DNA of 64,000 nucleotides from Oceanobacillus bengalensis (GCF_003628445.1 NZ_RBZO01000003.1:124001-188000), one strand, 5' to 3'; shown: positions 10,451 through 20,180, counted from the first letter of the stretch. Numbers and translations: made by a program. Notes: generated by a model from the sequence alone, not told the origin.

Positions 10451-10654
10451 TTAAACGTAGCCTTTTTCTTTTAGTGACACAAATTTTCTATCTCCAATAA
10501 TAATATGATCTAATAATTCAATGCCAATCATCTTTCCAGACTCTACTAACCGTCTTGTAACATGGATATCTTCCTGTGAGGGCGCAGGATCCCCAGAGGG
10601 GTGGTTATGCACTACGATGATAGAGGCTGCAGACCTTTTTACTGCTTCACGATA
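10451..10654 (-). CDS. radC: RadC, 3' exon (JAMM motif)
   Basis: Second exon of radC: 67 codons and a stop. It begins [11 protein letters not shown] and carries the metal-binding JAMM motif HNHPSGD, then the family C terminus [23 protein letters not shown]. It follows the outer intron end (CACCCTAC) with phase preserved: joined to the 5' exon it gives [13 protein letters not shown], the normal RadC reading. Without splicing this exon has no start of its own. RadC (YeeS/UPF0758) is a JAB1/MPN-fold protein of uncertain molecular role. Confidence 0.9.
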   Translation of the reverse strand, partial: YREAVKRSAASIIVVHNHPSGDPAPSQEDIHVTRRLVESGKMIGIELLDHIIIGDRKFVSLKEKGYV

Positions 10655-10751
10655 GTAGGGTGAGAACCCGGTGCCTTAGTATATTACTATACTAGTTTTC
10701 CAAGAACTCCCCTCCAAACCGTACGTACTCTTCTCAGAGTATACGGCTTTC
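10655..10751 (-). ncRNA. Outer intron domains V and VI
   Basis: Domain V reads AGCCGTATACTCT-GAGA-AGAGTACGTACGGTT (10716-10751), the catalytic hairpin of Ll.LtrB-like introns. A domain VI region follows with a TAGTATA/TATACTA hairpin and the terminal CACCCTAC. Ending at 10655 keeps the radC frame and an AY 3' end; ending three bases later (10652) would also give AY but drop the conserved aromatic residue after HPREV. Confidence 0.85.
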
Positions 10752-10817
10752 CATTTACTTTAATCTAACTTACCATTATGCAAATCGTGATGGCATGACA
10801 CACATAACGCCATTGTT

Positions 10818-12572
10818 TTACGTCTGCTGGCTATTATTCTTTGCTCCCATTTTTTTCTTGCCTTGTAAATCTTTCAATTTGTGAATGTGATGCATTTCAA
10901 GCGGCACGCTAGACACAGCACAACATTCACACTTTTTGGCAAGTAAACGGTCAATCATGCTCGTTCGCCCTGAATAAACTAATGTATTTTCAACTGTATC
11001 GACATTTGGTTGTTTGATCTCATCGTTCTTTTCCATTCGCTGCATCGTAAAATAGACAATCTTAATGCCTTCTTTCGTTTCATATCGGACCCCAAATTCC
11101 CCGTTAACGCTAAATTTATTGATAGTTTTACTAACGGTAGACTTGTATTTATTCGCGTACGTTTTAACCATGCTATATTTCATCGTTTGACGAAAAGACT
11201 GTAAAACATGAACATTACTAGCAATGCGATAATAATTGTAGTAGCCATCTATTTCCGAATTGTACGTTCTTAAAATTTTGAGGTCGTCATTATGAACCAA
11301 ATATGGGCGATGAATGGGTTTCCAACGATTATTCGGTCCTATTGTTAACGCATTCAACTGTACTAGCTTTTGAATATACTTTTCAAGAGGAACAAAGAGC
11401 TTTGTCTGATAGTTAAACTTTCGCTTTTTAGTTCCATTTGGCATTTTTATTCGATGCCAGTCTCTGACCACACGAATGTCATATCCAAGAAAACGGGCAT
11501 TTTTCTTGCTATGAGTAATCAATGTTTTCTCAGCACTTAATTCCAGTCTTAATTGTTCTTTTAAGAACAGTGTTAAGTCACGTTTAATCTGTTCAGCTTC
11601 CTTTTTGCTTCCGATGACGCCAAGTATAAAATCATCCGCATAACGTACGTATTTTAAACGGCGGTAGTATGGATCAAAAAGCTCTTTACTATCATGGCTT
11701 TGCAGTTCCTTATAAAGGGATTTTAATTCTTTTAACCGTTCTTCCTTTTCTATCTGGGTTAATGCAGTCCAATCACGTTTATTTTTGCTTTTGCGATAAT
11801 TAATCTTCGAGGCAAGATTGTGATAGGGTAAATTGTGTACTCGTTTGTCACCTTTGTTATAGTGTTCAATATATTGCTCCACATATTTATCAAGTTCATT
11901 TAAATAAATATTCGACAACAAAGGGCTGATAATTCCACCCTGTGGTGCACCACTATATGTTTTGTGGAATACCCAATCTTCCATATAACCCGCTCGCAGA
12001 AATTTCCAAATTAAATTAATGAATTTTTCATCACGAATTCGGCTTCGCAAAATGCTAATCAACACGTGATGGTCTATATTATCGAAGAACCCTTTAATAT
12101 CACCCTCAATAAACCATTTCGTTCCCGTAAACGTATTACGGACTTCTATTAACGCTGTATGGCAGCTAAGATTTTGTCTGAAACCATGAGAGTGTTCAGA
12201 AAACTGTGGTTCATAAATACTTTCAAGCAAACGCCGAACGACTTCTTGGATTAGTTTATCCTCAAAAGTAGGAATACCAAGTGGCCTTGTTTTCCCGTTT
12301 TTCTTCGGGATATACGTCCTTCGTGCTGGAATAGGTTGATACGTTTGATTTCTTAATTTCTCTATGAGCTTTTCAATACGTTTTACACTTATGCCATCAA
12401 TCGTATCTTCATTGATCCCTTTTGTATTACTGCCCTTATTTTTGTACAGTTTCGCATATGCTTCAAAATAGAACTCTTTGTTGTACAAGTTGCGATATAG
12501 CCTTTCAAACACATAGTTTTCTTCTTTTGCTTTGGCAGTTAGACGATTTAATACTACTTTTGGAATTCTCAT
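10818..12572 (-). CDS. ltrA: Group II intron reverse transcriptase/maturase, outer intron; HNH end frameshifted
   Basis: Intron-encoded protein of the LtrA (mitochondrial-like) lineage. RT motifs include RPLGIPTFEDKLIQE, EGDIKGFFDNIDH, GAPQGGIISPLLSNIYL and catalytic YADD (KYVRYADDFILG); the maturase X domain follows. ATG at 12572 has GGAGCGGAGG upstream. The HNH domain starts normally (CECC ... LEMHHIHKLKDLQGKKK) and then shifts frame at a run of seven T (10850-10856, plus strand) to end in MGAKNNSQQT. With one base fewer, the same DNA reads KWEQR, then CVSCHHDLHNGKLD, which restores the second Cys pair. RT and maturase should be intact, but DNA endonuclease activity is doubtful. Confidence 0.93.
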   Translation of the reverse strand: MRIPKVVLNRLTAKAKEENYVFERLYRNLYNKEFYFEAYAKLYKNKGSNTKGINEDTIDGISVKRIEKLIEKLRNQTYQPIPARRTYIPKKNGKTRPLGIPTFEDKLIQEVVRRLLESIYEPQFSEHSHGFRQNLSCHTALIEVRNTFTGTKWFIEGDIKGFFDNIDHHVLISILRSRIRDEKFINLIWKFLRAGYMEDWVFHKTYSGAPQGGIISPLLSNIYLNELDKYVEQYIEHYNKGDKRVHNLPYHNLASKINYRKSKNKRDWTALTQIEKEERLKELKSLYKELQSHDSKELFDPYYRRLKYVRYADDFILGVIGSKKEAEQIKRDLTLFLKEQLRLELSAEKTLITHSKKNARFLGYDIRVVRDWHRIKMPNGTKKRKFNYQTKLFVPLEKYIQKLVQLNALTIGPNNRWKPIHRPYLVHNDDLKILRTYNSEIDGYYNYYRIASNVHVLQSFRQTMKYSMVKTYANKYKSTVSKTINKFSVNGEFGVRYETKEGIKIVYFTMQRMEKNDEIKQPNVDTVENTLVYSGRTSMIDRLLAKKCECCAVSSVPLEMHHIHKLKDLQGKKKMGAKNNSQQT

Positions 12573-12657
12573 AGAGCCTCCGCTCCTTCCCAATTTGGTA
12601 TTAACACTGTAAACTGCTCCCCTTTGCCATGTACTAGGCTTTCCCTAGCTCGGACTA

Positions 12658-12732
12658 GTCGGGTAGGTCAGAGGTGTTACCACCTCTTCCCCCCCTAAGA
12701 ACCGTACGGGTGGGTTTCCCCACATACGGCTC
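12658..12732 (-). ncRNA. Inner intron domains V and VI
   Basis: Domain V is a 34-base hairpin, GAGCCGTATGTGGG-GAAA-CCCACCCGTACGGTTC (12699-12732), followed by domain VI with a GAGGTG/CACCTC stem capped by GTAA and the end CCTACCCGAC. Ending in AC fits the group II AY rule. Confidence 0.88.
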
Positions 12733-12747
12733 AAGCCATCATTTATC

Positions 12748-14568
12748 TCAAACAGTTATATAATTAAATTTACCGAATACCTTTTCTATTAATCTAATAC
12801 CTTCTTTACTTGATGGCTCGACGTTATTTCCTCTAAAATACTCTCTAATTCTATTAAGTTGTTTTCCACCACCGTATTTTTCCAAAAGTTGATGATGTTG
12901 AATATGACAACTTGTATGGAGTAATTCAAAATTATAATATTCGTCTTTTCCTCCAAGCATTTTAGGTACTTTATGATTCGTTTCGAGGCTTTCTTCTCCA
13001 ACTAATGATTGTTTACAAACTCTACATTTATATTTCTGTTTCTTTGCAATCTTTTGTCTGCTGTTAATATTAAAACGATTGAATTGTTTCTCATCTCGTT
13101 TCTCGAAGTATTGTTGCAGACTTGGATTATCTGGTGAATTTGTGAATTTAATTATTATATGTCTTGTAATTGGAATCCACGTCATTCTTGTTAATTGATT
13201 TCTTTCATTTTGAGGGTCTGTTAATATCCATTTATCTTTACTTACACCTGTGTGATCTGGTTTGAAGTATCGTGTTATTCTCCATTTCCAAGACTTTTTA
13301 GGATGTAAGCTTCTAAGATGTTTCATAGTTTTAATCCAGATATAATGGTCCATCTTATTGTAAATTTTCTTTGAAACAACTGATGACCAATAATATCCTG
13401 TCCCTCTAATGATAGGATTTAATTTATAAATCAGTTCACGTACAGGTCTACCTTTTAATTCCATAAACGTTTCCTTAATGGTTTGTTTTACCTTTCTAAT
13501 ACTTGCTTCAGATGGTTTGATTAGAAGTTTTAGTCCGTCTTTCGTACCGTATTGTTTTAAGTTAAATCCTACAAAATCAAATCCATCTGTGATGTTTGTA
13601 ATTTTCGTTTTATCTTCCGCAAGCACTAACCCTCTTTTACATAGGTATGGTTTCAAATTTTCATACATTGATATGGCTTCTTCTTCTGTTTTGCACAGTA
13701 TGACGAAGTCATCAGCATATCTTGTAATAGCTACTGAATTTTTATCTAGGATAAATCCATCTCTTTTGTTGTAGATGTATTTTATACCTAGTTCTTTTTC
13801 CATACCATGAAGTGCAATATTTGCCAGTAAAGGAGATACGATTCCGCCCTGTGGAGTACCATGATTAGTTTCATTAAAGGTTTCATTGTCAATAAATCCT
13901 GCTCTCAACCATTTAGAGATTGCTTCTTTTGCAGGAAATCTAATCAACTTATCTAGGATATGTTGGTGATTTAGATTATCAAAACATCCTTTGAAGTCCC
14001 CTTCAAATATCCATGTGCGTTTACTTTTTGAGGAAAGCTTCGTAAAAAGGTTTGCAATGGCATCATGTGTACTTCGTTTTGGTCTAAAACCATAAGAAGT
14101 AGATTCAAATTTCGCTTCCCATTGTGGTTCAAGAGCATTTTTGACAACATTTTGATAAATTCTATCCTTTATTATTGGTATTCCAAGCGGTCGTAACTTA
14201 CCGTTTTTCTTTGGAATGTAGGTTCTTCTTGCAGGTTTTGGTCTGATAGAACGAATATTATAATCTTTGATTCTGTTATATAAATCAATTCTTTCTCTAG
14301 ATGTTAGTGCTTTATATCCATCTACCCCTGCTGTACGTTTACCTTTATTTACTTGTGTTACTCTTCTGATACTTAATAGTAGATTTGCTTTGCTTCTTAA
14401 CATTAGACGTTGGAGTTTTCTTAGTTTTCGATGTTGTCCTAACTGTTCAGCACGAAAGATTCGTTGTCGAAGTTTCTTCACATATTTATGGATTTTCACC
14501 CAATTTAGTGTTTCCCACTGCTCCATATGTGGAGAAACAGCCGACTCATTATTAATAATGGTATTCAT
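12748..14568 (-). CDS. Group II intron reverse transcriptase/maturase with intact HNH, inner intron
   Basis: 606-residue intron-encoded protein of the chloroplast-like class (N terminus MEQWETLNWVKIHKYVKKL with RRVTQVNKGKRTAGVDG). RT motifs are RPLGIPIIKDRIYQ, EGDFKGCFDNLNH, GTPQGGIVSPLLANIAL and catalytic YADD (ITRYADDFVIL); the maturase X domain follows (about 360-460). The C-terminal HNH endonuclease is complete: CRVCKQSL, ETNHKVPKMLGG and LLHTSCHIQHH. Start ATG has GAGGAGG nine bases upstream. It is clearly divergent from the outer intron protein, so the two introns did not arise by duplication. Confidence 0.96.
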   Translation of the reverse strand: MNTIINNESAVSPHMEQWETLNWVKIHKYVKKLRQRIFRAEQLGQHRKLRKLQRLMLRSKANLLLSIRRVTQVNKGKRTAGVDGYKALTSRERIDLYNRIKDYNIRSIRPKPARRTYIPKKNGKLRPLGIPIIKDRIYQNVVKNALEPQWEAKFESTSYGFRPKRSTHDAIANLFTKLSSKSKRTWIFEGDFKGCFDNLNHQHILDKLIRFPAKEAISKWLRAGFIDNETFNETNHGTPQGGIVSPLLANIALHGMEKELGIKYIYNKRDGFILDKNSVAITRYADDFVILCKTEEEAISMYENLKPYLCKRGLVLAEDKTKITNITDGFDFVGFNLKQYGTKDGLKLLIKPSEASIRKVKQTIKETFMELKGRPVRELIYKLNPIIRGTGYYWSSVVSKKIYNKMDHYIWIKTMKHLRSLHPKKSWKWRITRYFKPDHTGVSKDKWILTDPQNERNQLTRMTWIPITRHIIIKFTNSPDNPSLQQYFEKRDEKQFNRFNINSRQKIAKKQKYKCRVCKQSLVGEESLETNHKVPKMLGGKDEYYNFELLHTSCHIQHHQLLEKYGGGKQLNRIREYFRGNNVEPSSKEGIRLIEKVFGKFNYITV

Positions 14569-15644
14569 AACTTGTTCCTCCTCAATAAGATTCTTCTTTT
14601 CGCTTTCTTTTGTGTTGATGACCTTGTGGAAGTCTGCCCTCTTTCGAGTGGGACAAATTTTGAATCCCTATCCAGTGAGTTATATCAAATCATCGACTTT
14701 CCTCTTGGTTTTCACCTTACTGGCATTCGCTTTCTCCACAATCCTTTACCCGCTATATGTTGTAGTCCTCTTACGATTTCCCTACCATTTACATGGAACA
14801 CAACGGGCTTACCAAGTTCCGCTAATCATAGATACGAATGAGTTAAGCATCCTTCTTTACACCGACGGATATAGGGTCATTACACGACTGTCCATAGATT
14901 CAGTCCTTCCAATCCGTAAAATAAGCTTGTTACAACCACAGTACGCTTACTGGAGCTCACGATGATTACAAAGGTTCAGCTTTAAGCTTATGCATTCTCA
15001 TTCTTTCCCTTGCCCCGTATTATCTCTGTGTAAAACAATACGTTAGACATTACCTCATGCAACCCACCTTCCAATTACTTAGAACGCAGTTTTGGTTGGG
15101 AATAGCTCAATGACTAAGCTATCTGGATTGATTACCAGCACTATTAATTAGCGACTTCTTGTCGCACCTACGAGAGCTCCGTTACCATATCAGATATTCA
15201 GTGTCTACACACATAGCCTGTAGGCATTCTGACTTAGGTAATCCCCATTTAGATTTATAAAGACTAGTCGCATGTATAGTGTCGGATATGACGTTCACTC
15301 GTTACCTTTATATGAAAGTTGGGTGAAATGGTATCACATCATCATTCTCGAAGTCTTTAAGAACAATGCACATTTCAAATAGCGTAAATCATGACCTCCC
15401 GCTAAAGGCCCCCGTAGTCCCCCTTGAGCTGTCATTCAAGCAGTTTAGCCTTTATCCTTATTTATACGATTCATCTCGCCATTCAGTCGTACTTCGGTCA
15501 TTAAGTAACTTATGGCTTTTCCAACATGCTACACTCCCTGATTAGTTTCCCTTTCAGATAAGTTGGCTGATGATAGGGTATAACTTGTGATATTTCCCTA
15601 CTGCTGTGCGAAAGCAGATTCTTTATAAACCCTTATGGGCGCAC

Positions 15645-16124
15645 GACCTCGCGTGGATGTACAATCGAAGCATTTAGGCTACCAATGAATATGGTTTGCC
15701 TGTGGATAACTTGGTTTTTCGTATTTAAAAATAAAACTACAAAATGCTCCTGCTTCAATGTCCGCATTTCTTCCATAACATAGTTAGCACCATCTTCTGG
15801 TGAACGAATAATATATCTCTCAAGCGGCCGATATTGATTCATCCGTTTACCTATTTCAATAGCCGAAAGGATGCTTACCCCCTTCGCAATACCTATTCCC
15901 TTAATAGAAACAAGTTCTTCTATCGTTGCATCACTTAACAGCTTGAGGCCTTCAAAATGCATTAATAAACGATTAGATAAATCCATTACAGATTCTTCTT
16001 TTGTTCCACTCCCTAATAAAATAGCAAGTAGTTCCTGATTTGATAAGTGATTTGCACCTAATTGTAATAATCTTTCCCTTGGGCGATCTTCTTTAGGAAC
16101 ATCTTTAATCATAATGGTAGACAT
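15645..16124 (-). CDS. radC: RadC, 5' exon
   Basis: First exon, 160 codons: MSTIMIKDVPKEDRPRERL through the helix-hairpin-helix region (ELVSIKGIGIAKGVSILSAIEIGKR) to SLNASIVHPREV, ending exactly where the intron begins. Read through, the frame adds only RP and stops at 15633, leaving RadC without its JAMM motif. With the 3' exon it gives 227 residues, the usual RadC size. Start ATG follows AGGAGA. Any function in this strain therefore depends on splicing of the nested introns. Confidence 0.92.
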
Positions 16125-16281
16125 ATTGTATCTCCTTTCTAATAAGATACAATTATATTATCGATAACACCTCATGAAGACAAATCAGTGAAACCTTCTT
16201 TTACATGTATTTTGGTTAATAGATTATCAAAAATGGATATGTAGAAATGAAAATTCTACAACCCTTTTATGTAAGGAATTA

Positions 16282-16315
16282 CAAAAACAGGAAATTTTTA
16301 CATCTCCTGTTTTTC
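16282..16315 (-). terminator. Terminator after spoIIB-like gene
   Basis: AAACAGGA pairs with TTCCTGTTT around an 11-base loop and is followed by T5 in the minus direction, just past the stop at 16325. Confidence 0.8.
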
Positions 16316-16324
16316 TCCGAACAC

Positions 16325-17212
16325 TTATTTATCTAATAGTTTTTCATATTCCATCAACAAATGAAGTAATACCTGTTGCGCTTCTCGTCCACTGACTTCC
16401 TCTATTGCTTTGGTTTCTTCTAATAGTGTTGATAGTTTCTCTGATCCTTCAAGATTTGTTTCAAAATGCGCCTGTGTCAATGTATTATTCTCACTTACCA
16501 ATTGCACTGCACTTAACCAAGACTCCCTGAAATGTTGTAACCATTCATTCTCTTCCTCTGTTAGCTCTATTTCATAGGAATTCGTGGACCATTCTTTTAC
16601 AAAGATATCATGGTCTGCTGTACTTAATTCAGTAGCTATCTTTTCAGCCTGTTCCTTTGTTTCAGATACACCGACAAGTAGAAAGTATTGATTATCTTTC
16701 TCCCAAATTAATGTAGGTGCTCCTGCTTGTTGGAATTGTGTTGCCCATTCTTCTGCATTCGCCATTTCCGAAAAAACACCTGCTTGTAAAACAAATGCCT
16801 GTATGGAATCTATTGAATAAACAGATGTTCCGATTGGCTTATCTGTATCATTAACAGCAACCTCTTCATCTGCATTAGACACGGGTACACTTGTTAGCGC
16901 TTGACCAGCTGATCCATCTTCAACATTCACAAATACTTGAAACATAATGACGCTAAGCACTAGGCCAATTATAATTGCAGAAGTAATTGCAATAGCAATC
17001 GGTTTAAACGTACTAAATTTACTAGATTTCTTAAAAGGCTTTACCTTCTTTAAATCCGTCTTTCTTTCATAAGCGGGAATTTGGTCATCACCTGACTCCT
17101 TGAGGGTTGCTGCTGCTTCCTGGTTCGAGGTATGTATATTTTTTGCTTTATGTTCAATAATTTTTGTAACTTTACCGTTTTGTTTAACAATAATAGATTT
17201 GCGCTTGTCCAT
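16325..17212 (-). CDS. spoIIB: SpoIIB-like SPOR-domain membrane protein
   Basis: Bitopic protein: a basic cytoplasmic N terminus (about 1-75), one membrane helix (about 80-102, PIAIAITSAIIIGLVLSVIMFQV), then an extracytoplasmic SPOR domain (about 140-205, FVLQAGVFSEMANAEEWATQFQQAG) that binds denuded peptidoglycan, and a helical tail. Start MDKRKSIIVKQNGK at 17212 is chosen for its GGAGGG ribosome site; the frame opens at 17263. Placement between valS and radC matches B. subtilis spoIIB, which helps septal peptidoglycan hydrolysis at engulfment. The neighbours comC, folC and maf found there in B. subtilis are missing. Confidence 0.8.
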   Translation of the reverse strand: MDKRKSIIVKQNGKVTKIIEHKAKNIHTSNQEAAATLKESGDDQIPAYERKTDLKKVKPFKKSSKFSTFKPIAIAITSAIIIGLVLSVIMFQVFVNVEDGSAGQALTSVPVSNADEEVAVNDTDKPIGTSVYSIDSIQAFVLQAGVFSEMANAEEWATQFQQAGAPTLIWEKDNQYFLLVGVSETKEQAEKIATELSTADHDIFVKEWSTNSYEIELTEEENEWLQHFRESWLSAVQLVSENNTLTQAHFETNLEGSEKLSTLLEETKAIEEVSGREAQQVLLHLLMEYEKLLDK

Positions 17213-17469
17213 TATTCTCCCTCCTACTGCTAGAGTCGTTAGTAATACTCTAGCATAGAGCATGTAAAAAGTAAGACGAATACTGTCAATACAACGAAAA
17301 ATCGTTCTACATACTTTGTGCTATTTCGAGGAATTTTTCTAGACTAATTTATAATTATTTCATGTGGACATCGTCATTTATTTGGCATATTTAAATAATC
17401 ATATTTTCTCTAGGCAGAATGATAAATGTTTTGTCCTAATCACTATTTTTTTGTCATATTTTCAATGTG

Positions 17470-17507
17470 AAAAGGCGGAAATCCACTATGTGAATTTCCG
17501 CCTTCTT
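17470..17507 (-). terminator. Terminator after valS
   Basis: AAGGCGGAAATTCAC pairs with GTGGATTTCCGCCTT (minus strand), followed by TTTC. The gap 17213-17510 contains this hairpin and no gene. Confidence 0.85.
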
Positions 17508-17510
17508 CTA

Positions 17511-20156
17511 TTATCCTCTTAATTCAGTTATTCTAGCTTTTACTTTTGCTTGCTTATCAAGATAATCGGCTTCTTTTTGTTTTTCAGCATCAACTACAGC
17601 CTGTGGCGCTTTGCTTACAAAGCCCTGATTACCTAATTTTTTCTGAACTCTTTCCACTTCTTTTGTCCATTTTTCAAACTCTTTCTCTAATCGTTTGATT
17701 TCTTTGTCAAAATCGATTAGACCCTCAAGTGGAAGATAAATTTCAGCACCAGTAACAACTGCTGACATTGCTTTATCTGGAACTTCAATCTTCGTATCAA
17801 TTGTTAACTCACTAGGATTACAGAAATGTTCCAAATAAGTTCGGTTACTTTCTAATTCTTTAACGAGTGCTTCATTTTCTGCCTGAACAAACATGCTAAC
17901 TTGTTTAGACATTGGTGTATCCACTTCTGCACGAATATTGCGGACTGATTTAATGATAGAAACAAGTCGCTTCATTTCATTTGATGCTTGTTCATCATGA
18001 AATGATTGATTTACTTCTGGCCATTTCGCAACTGTAATAGACTCCCCTTTTGTTGGAAGCTTTTGCCAAATTTCCTCGGTAATAAACGGCATAAACGGAT
18101 GTAACATGCGCATCGTTTGATCAAGAACATAAGCTAATACAGAACGTGTCGTCTTCTTCGCCGCTTCGTCATCACCATAAAGTGGCAGTTTCGCCATCTC
18201 AATATACCAGTCACAAAGCTCATCCCAAATAAAATTGTACAAGTGACGGCCAGCTTCACCGAACTCATATTTATCAGTATTCTTTGTCACATGCTCGATT
18301 GTTTCATTCAATCGAGTTAGAATCCATTTATCTGCAAGCGACTTTTCACCAGATAAATCAATGTCCTCATACGTGAATCCTTCCATGTTCATCAGCGAGA
18401 AGCGAGATGCATTCCATACCTTGTTGGCAAAGTTCCAAGTGGACTCTACCTTTTCCCAATAGAATCGTAAGTCTTGACCCGGAGTCGAACCCGTTAACAA
18501 GAAGTATCGTAATGAGTCAGCTCCATATTTTTCGATAACGTCCATTGGATCAACACCATTACCTAAGGACTTACTCATTTTTCTACCTTCAGAATCACGA
18601 ATTAACCCATGCATTAATACATCTTTAAATGGTCTTTCACCTGTGAATTCCTTTGATTGGAATATCATTCGTGCAACCCAGAAGAAAATAATATCGTATC
18701 CAGTTACAAGCACATCGGTTGGGAAGTATCGTTTGAAATCTTTAGATTCCGTATCTGGCCAACCCATCGTTGAAAATGGCCATAAAGCTGAAGAAAACCA
18801 GGTATCTAACACGTCTTCATCCTGTTTCCAGTTTTCGATATCTTCTGGAGCTTCTTTTCCAACATAAACCTCAGCCGTTTCTTTATGGTACCATGCAGGA
18901 ATTCGATGTCCCCACCAAAGCTGCCTTGAAATACACCAGTCACGAATATTTTCCATCCAACCTAAATACGTACGTTCAAAACGCTCAGGTACAAAGTTTA
19001 CTCTATTTTCACCTTTTTGCATTTCAACAACTTCATCAGCTAGTGGTTGCATTTTTACAAACCATTGTGTGGATAGATAAGGTTCTACAACTGCGTTACT
19101 TCGTTCAGAATGACCGACCTGATGTGTATGCTCTTCAATCTCAAACAGAACACCCATTTCTTGTAAGTCTTTTACGATTTGTTTACGGCATTCAAAGCGA
19201 TCCATACCCTCATATTTGCCTGCATTCTTATTCATTGTACCATCTTCATTCATTACAAGAACCCGTTCCAAATTATGGCGGTTACCAATTTCAAAGTCAT
19301 TCGGATCATGTGCTGGAGTAATCTTCACTGCCCCAGAACCAAATTCCACGTCTACATATTCATCAGCAACAATTTTAATTTCTCTACCAACAATTGGAAG
19401 AATCACTGTCTTACCAATCAAATGTTGGTATCTTTCATCTTTCGGGTTTACAGCAACAGCAGTATCACCTAACATTGTTTCTGGGCGGGTTGTCGCAATC
19501 TCAATCGTCTCATCACTATCCTTAATTGGATACTTCATGTGATAAAACTTACCTTGAACTTCTTTATAAATTACTTCAATATCTGATAAAGCAGTTTTCG
19601 TTTGAGGGTCCCAGTTAATAATATATTCCCCGCGGTATATTAATCCTTTTTCATAAAGCTTTATAAAGACTTCTTTAACCGCATCTGCTAAACCTTCGTC
19701 TAATGTAAAACGTTCTCTAGAGTAATCGAGTCCAAGACCTAATTTTTCCCATTGTGAACGGATGAAAGCTGCATATTCTTCTTTCCATTCCCAAGTTTTC
19801 TCTACAAATTTCTCACGACCCAGTTCATAGCGATTGGTACCTTGTTCTTTTAATTTTGCCTCTACCTTCGCCTGTGTTGCAATCCCTGCATGATCCATAC
19901 CAGGTAACCAAAGGACATCATATCCTTGCATACGTTTCATTCGTGATATCGTATCTTGCATCGTTGTATCCCATGCATGACCTAAATGCAATTTCCCAGT
20001 TACATTTGGCGGCGGAATGACAATGGAAAACGGCTCCTTGTCAGGATCACCTGTTGCTTCAAAAAATTTACCATCCAGCCAAAATTGATAACGTCCTTTT
20101 TCAACCTCTAAAGGATTATATTTTGGCGGAAGTGATGTCTGTTCTTTTTCACTCAT
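17511..20156 (-). CDS. valS: Valyl-tRNA synthetase
   Basis: Charges tRNA-Val; class I synthetase. Signature [16 protein letters not shown] (HIGH) is near residue 50 and KMSKSLGNG near 525; the CP1 editing domain lies between ([15 protein letters not shown]), then the anticodon domain and a C-terminal coiled coil ([25 protein letters not shown]). Length of 881 residues is typical. Controlled by the T-box leader directly upstream. folC, its usual downstream partner in Bacillus, is absent; a terminator follows immediately. Confidence 0.98.
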   Translation of the reverse strand: MSEKEQTSLPPKYNPLEVEKGRYQFWLDGKFFEATGDPDKEPFSIVIPPPNVTGKLHLGHAWDTTMQDTISRMKRMQGYDVLWLPGMDHAGIATQAKVEAKLKEQGTNRYELGREKFVEKTWEWKEEYAAFIRSQWEKLGLGLDYSRERFTLDEGLADAVKEVFIKLYEKGLIYRGEYIINWDPQTKTALSDIEVIYKEVQGKFYHMKYPIKDSDETIEIATTRPETMLGDTAVAVNPKDERYQHLIGKTVILPIVGREIKIVADEYVDVEFGSGAVKITPAHDPNDFEIGNRHNLERVLVMNEDGTMNKNAGKYEGMDRFECRKQIVKDLQEMGVLFEIEEHTHQVGHSERSNAVVEPYLSTQWFVKMQPLADEVVEMQKGENRVNFVPERFERTYLGWMENIRDWCISRQLWWGHRIPAWYHKETAEVYVGKEAPEDIENWKQDEDVLDTWFSSALWPFSTMGWPDTESKDFKRYFPTDVLVTGYDIIFFWVARMIFQSKEFTGERPFKDVLMHGLIRDSEGRKMSKSLGNGVDPMDVIEKYGADSLRYFLLTGSTPGQDLRFYWEKVESTWNFANKVWNASRFSLMNMEGFTYEDIDLSGEKSLADKWILTRLNETIEHVTKNTDKYEFGEAGRHLYNFIWDELCDWYIEMAKLPLYGDDEAAKKTTRSVLAYVLDQTMRMLHPFMPFITEEIWQKLPTKGESITVAKWPEVNQSFHDEQASNEMKRLVSIIKSVRNIRAEVDTPMSKQVSMFVQAENEALVKELESNRTYLEHFCNPSELTIDTKIEVPDKAMSAVVTGAEIYLPLEGLIDFDKEIKRLEKEFEKWTKEVERVQKKLGNQGFVSKAPQAVVDAEKQKEADYLDKQAKVKARITELRG

Positions 20157-20180
20157 TTCTTTTACCTCCTAAGAATGTAA

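Larger units (their letters stand above)
12658..15167 (-). mobile_element. Inner group II intron (chloroplast-like lineage) nested in the outer intron
   Basis: Starts GTGCGACAAGAAGTCGC at 15167 and ends ACCTACCCGAC at 12658, 2,510 bases. Structured 5' domains occupy 15167-14569, the reverse transcriptase ORF 14568-12748, domain V 12699-12732. It splits the outer intron between CTCGTAG and TAGTCCGAG; the joined sequence GAGCTCTCGTAGTAGTCCG is a normal uninterrupted Ll.LtrB-like segment, which fixes both ends. The complete order, outer 5' part, whole inner intron, outer ORF, outer domain V, shows nesting and not a tandem pair. Confidence 0.92.
10655..15644 (-). mobile_element. Outer group II intron (Ll.LtrB type), interrupted by inner intron
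   Basis: The 5' end is GTGCGCCCATAAGGG at 15644, right after the radC codons for HPREV, and the 3' end is CACCCTAC at 10655. Domains I-III run 15644-15168 and continue after the inner intron at 12657; the ORF (12572-10818) encodes an LtrA-like reverse transcriptase, and domain V is at 10716-10751. The pre-ORF segment (CTCGTAG then TAGTCCGAG ... ACATGGCAAAGGGG) matches what I recall of Lactococcus Ll.LtrB. Without the insert the intron is about 2,480 bases. A possible EBS1 (GACTTC, 15350-15355) could pair with exon bases GAGGTC using one G-U pair. Confidence 0.92.

Noticed and set aside
12789-13001. 70-codon minus frame within the inner RT gene
   Set aside because: Alternative frame of the complete 606-residue reverse transcriptase.
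14267-14965. 232-codon plus-strand frame
   Set aside because: Lies antisense to the inner intron's RT and 5' ribozyme domains; composition is low complexity and there is no ribosome site.
10655-15644. Two group II introns inserted side by side
   Set aside because: There is no room for domains I-III between the two ORFs, and the 5' region before the first ORF holds two GTGCG starts, so nesting is the better reading.
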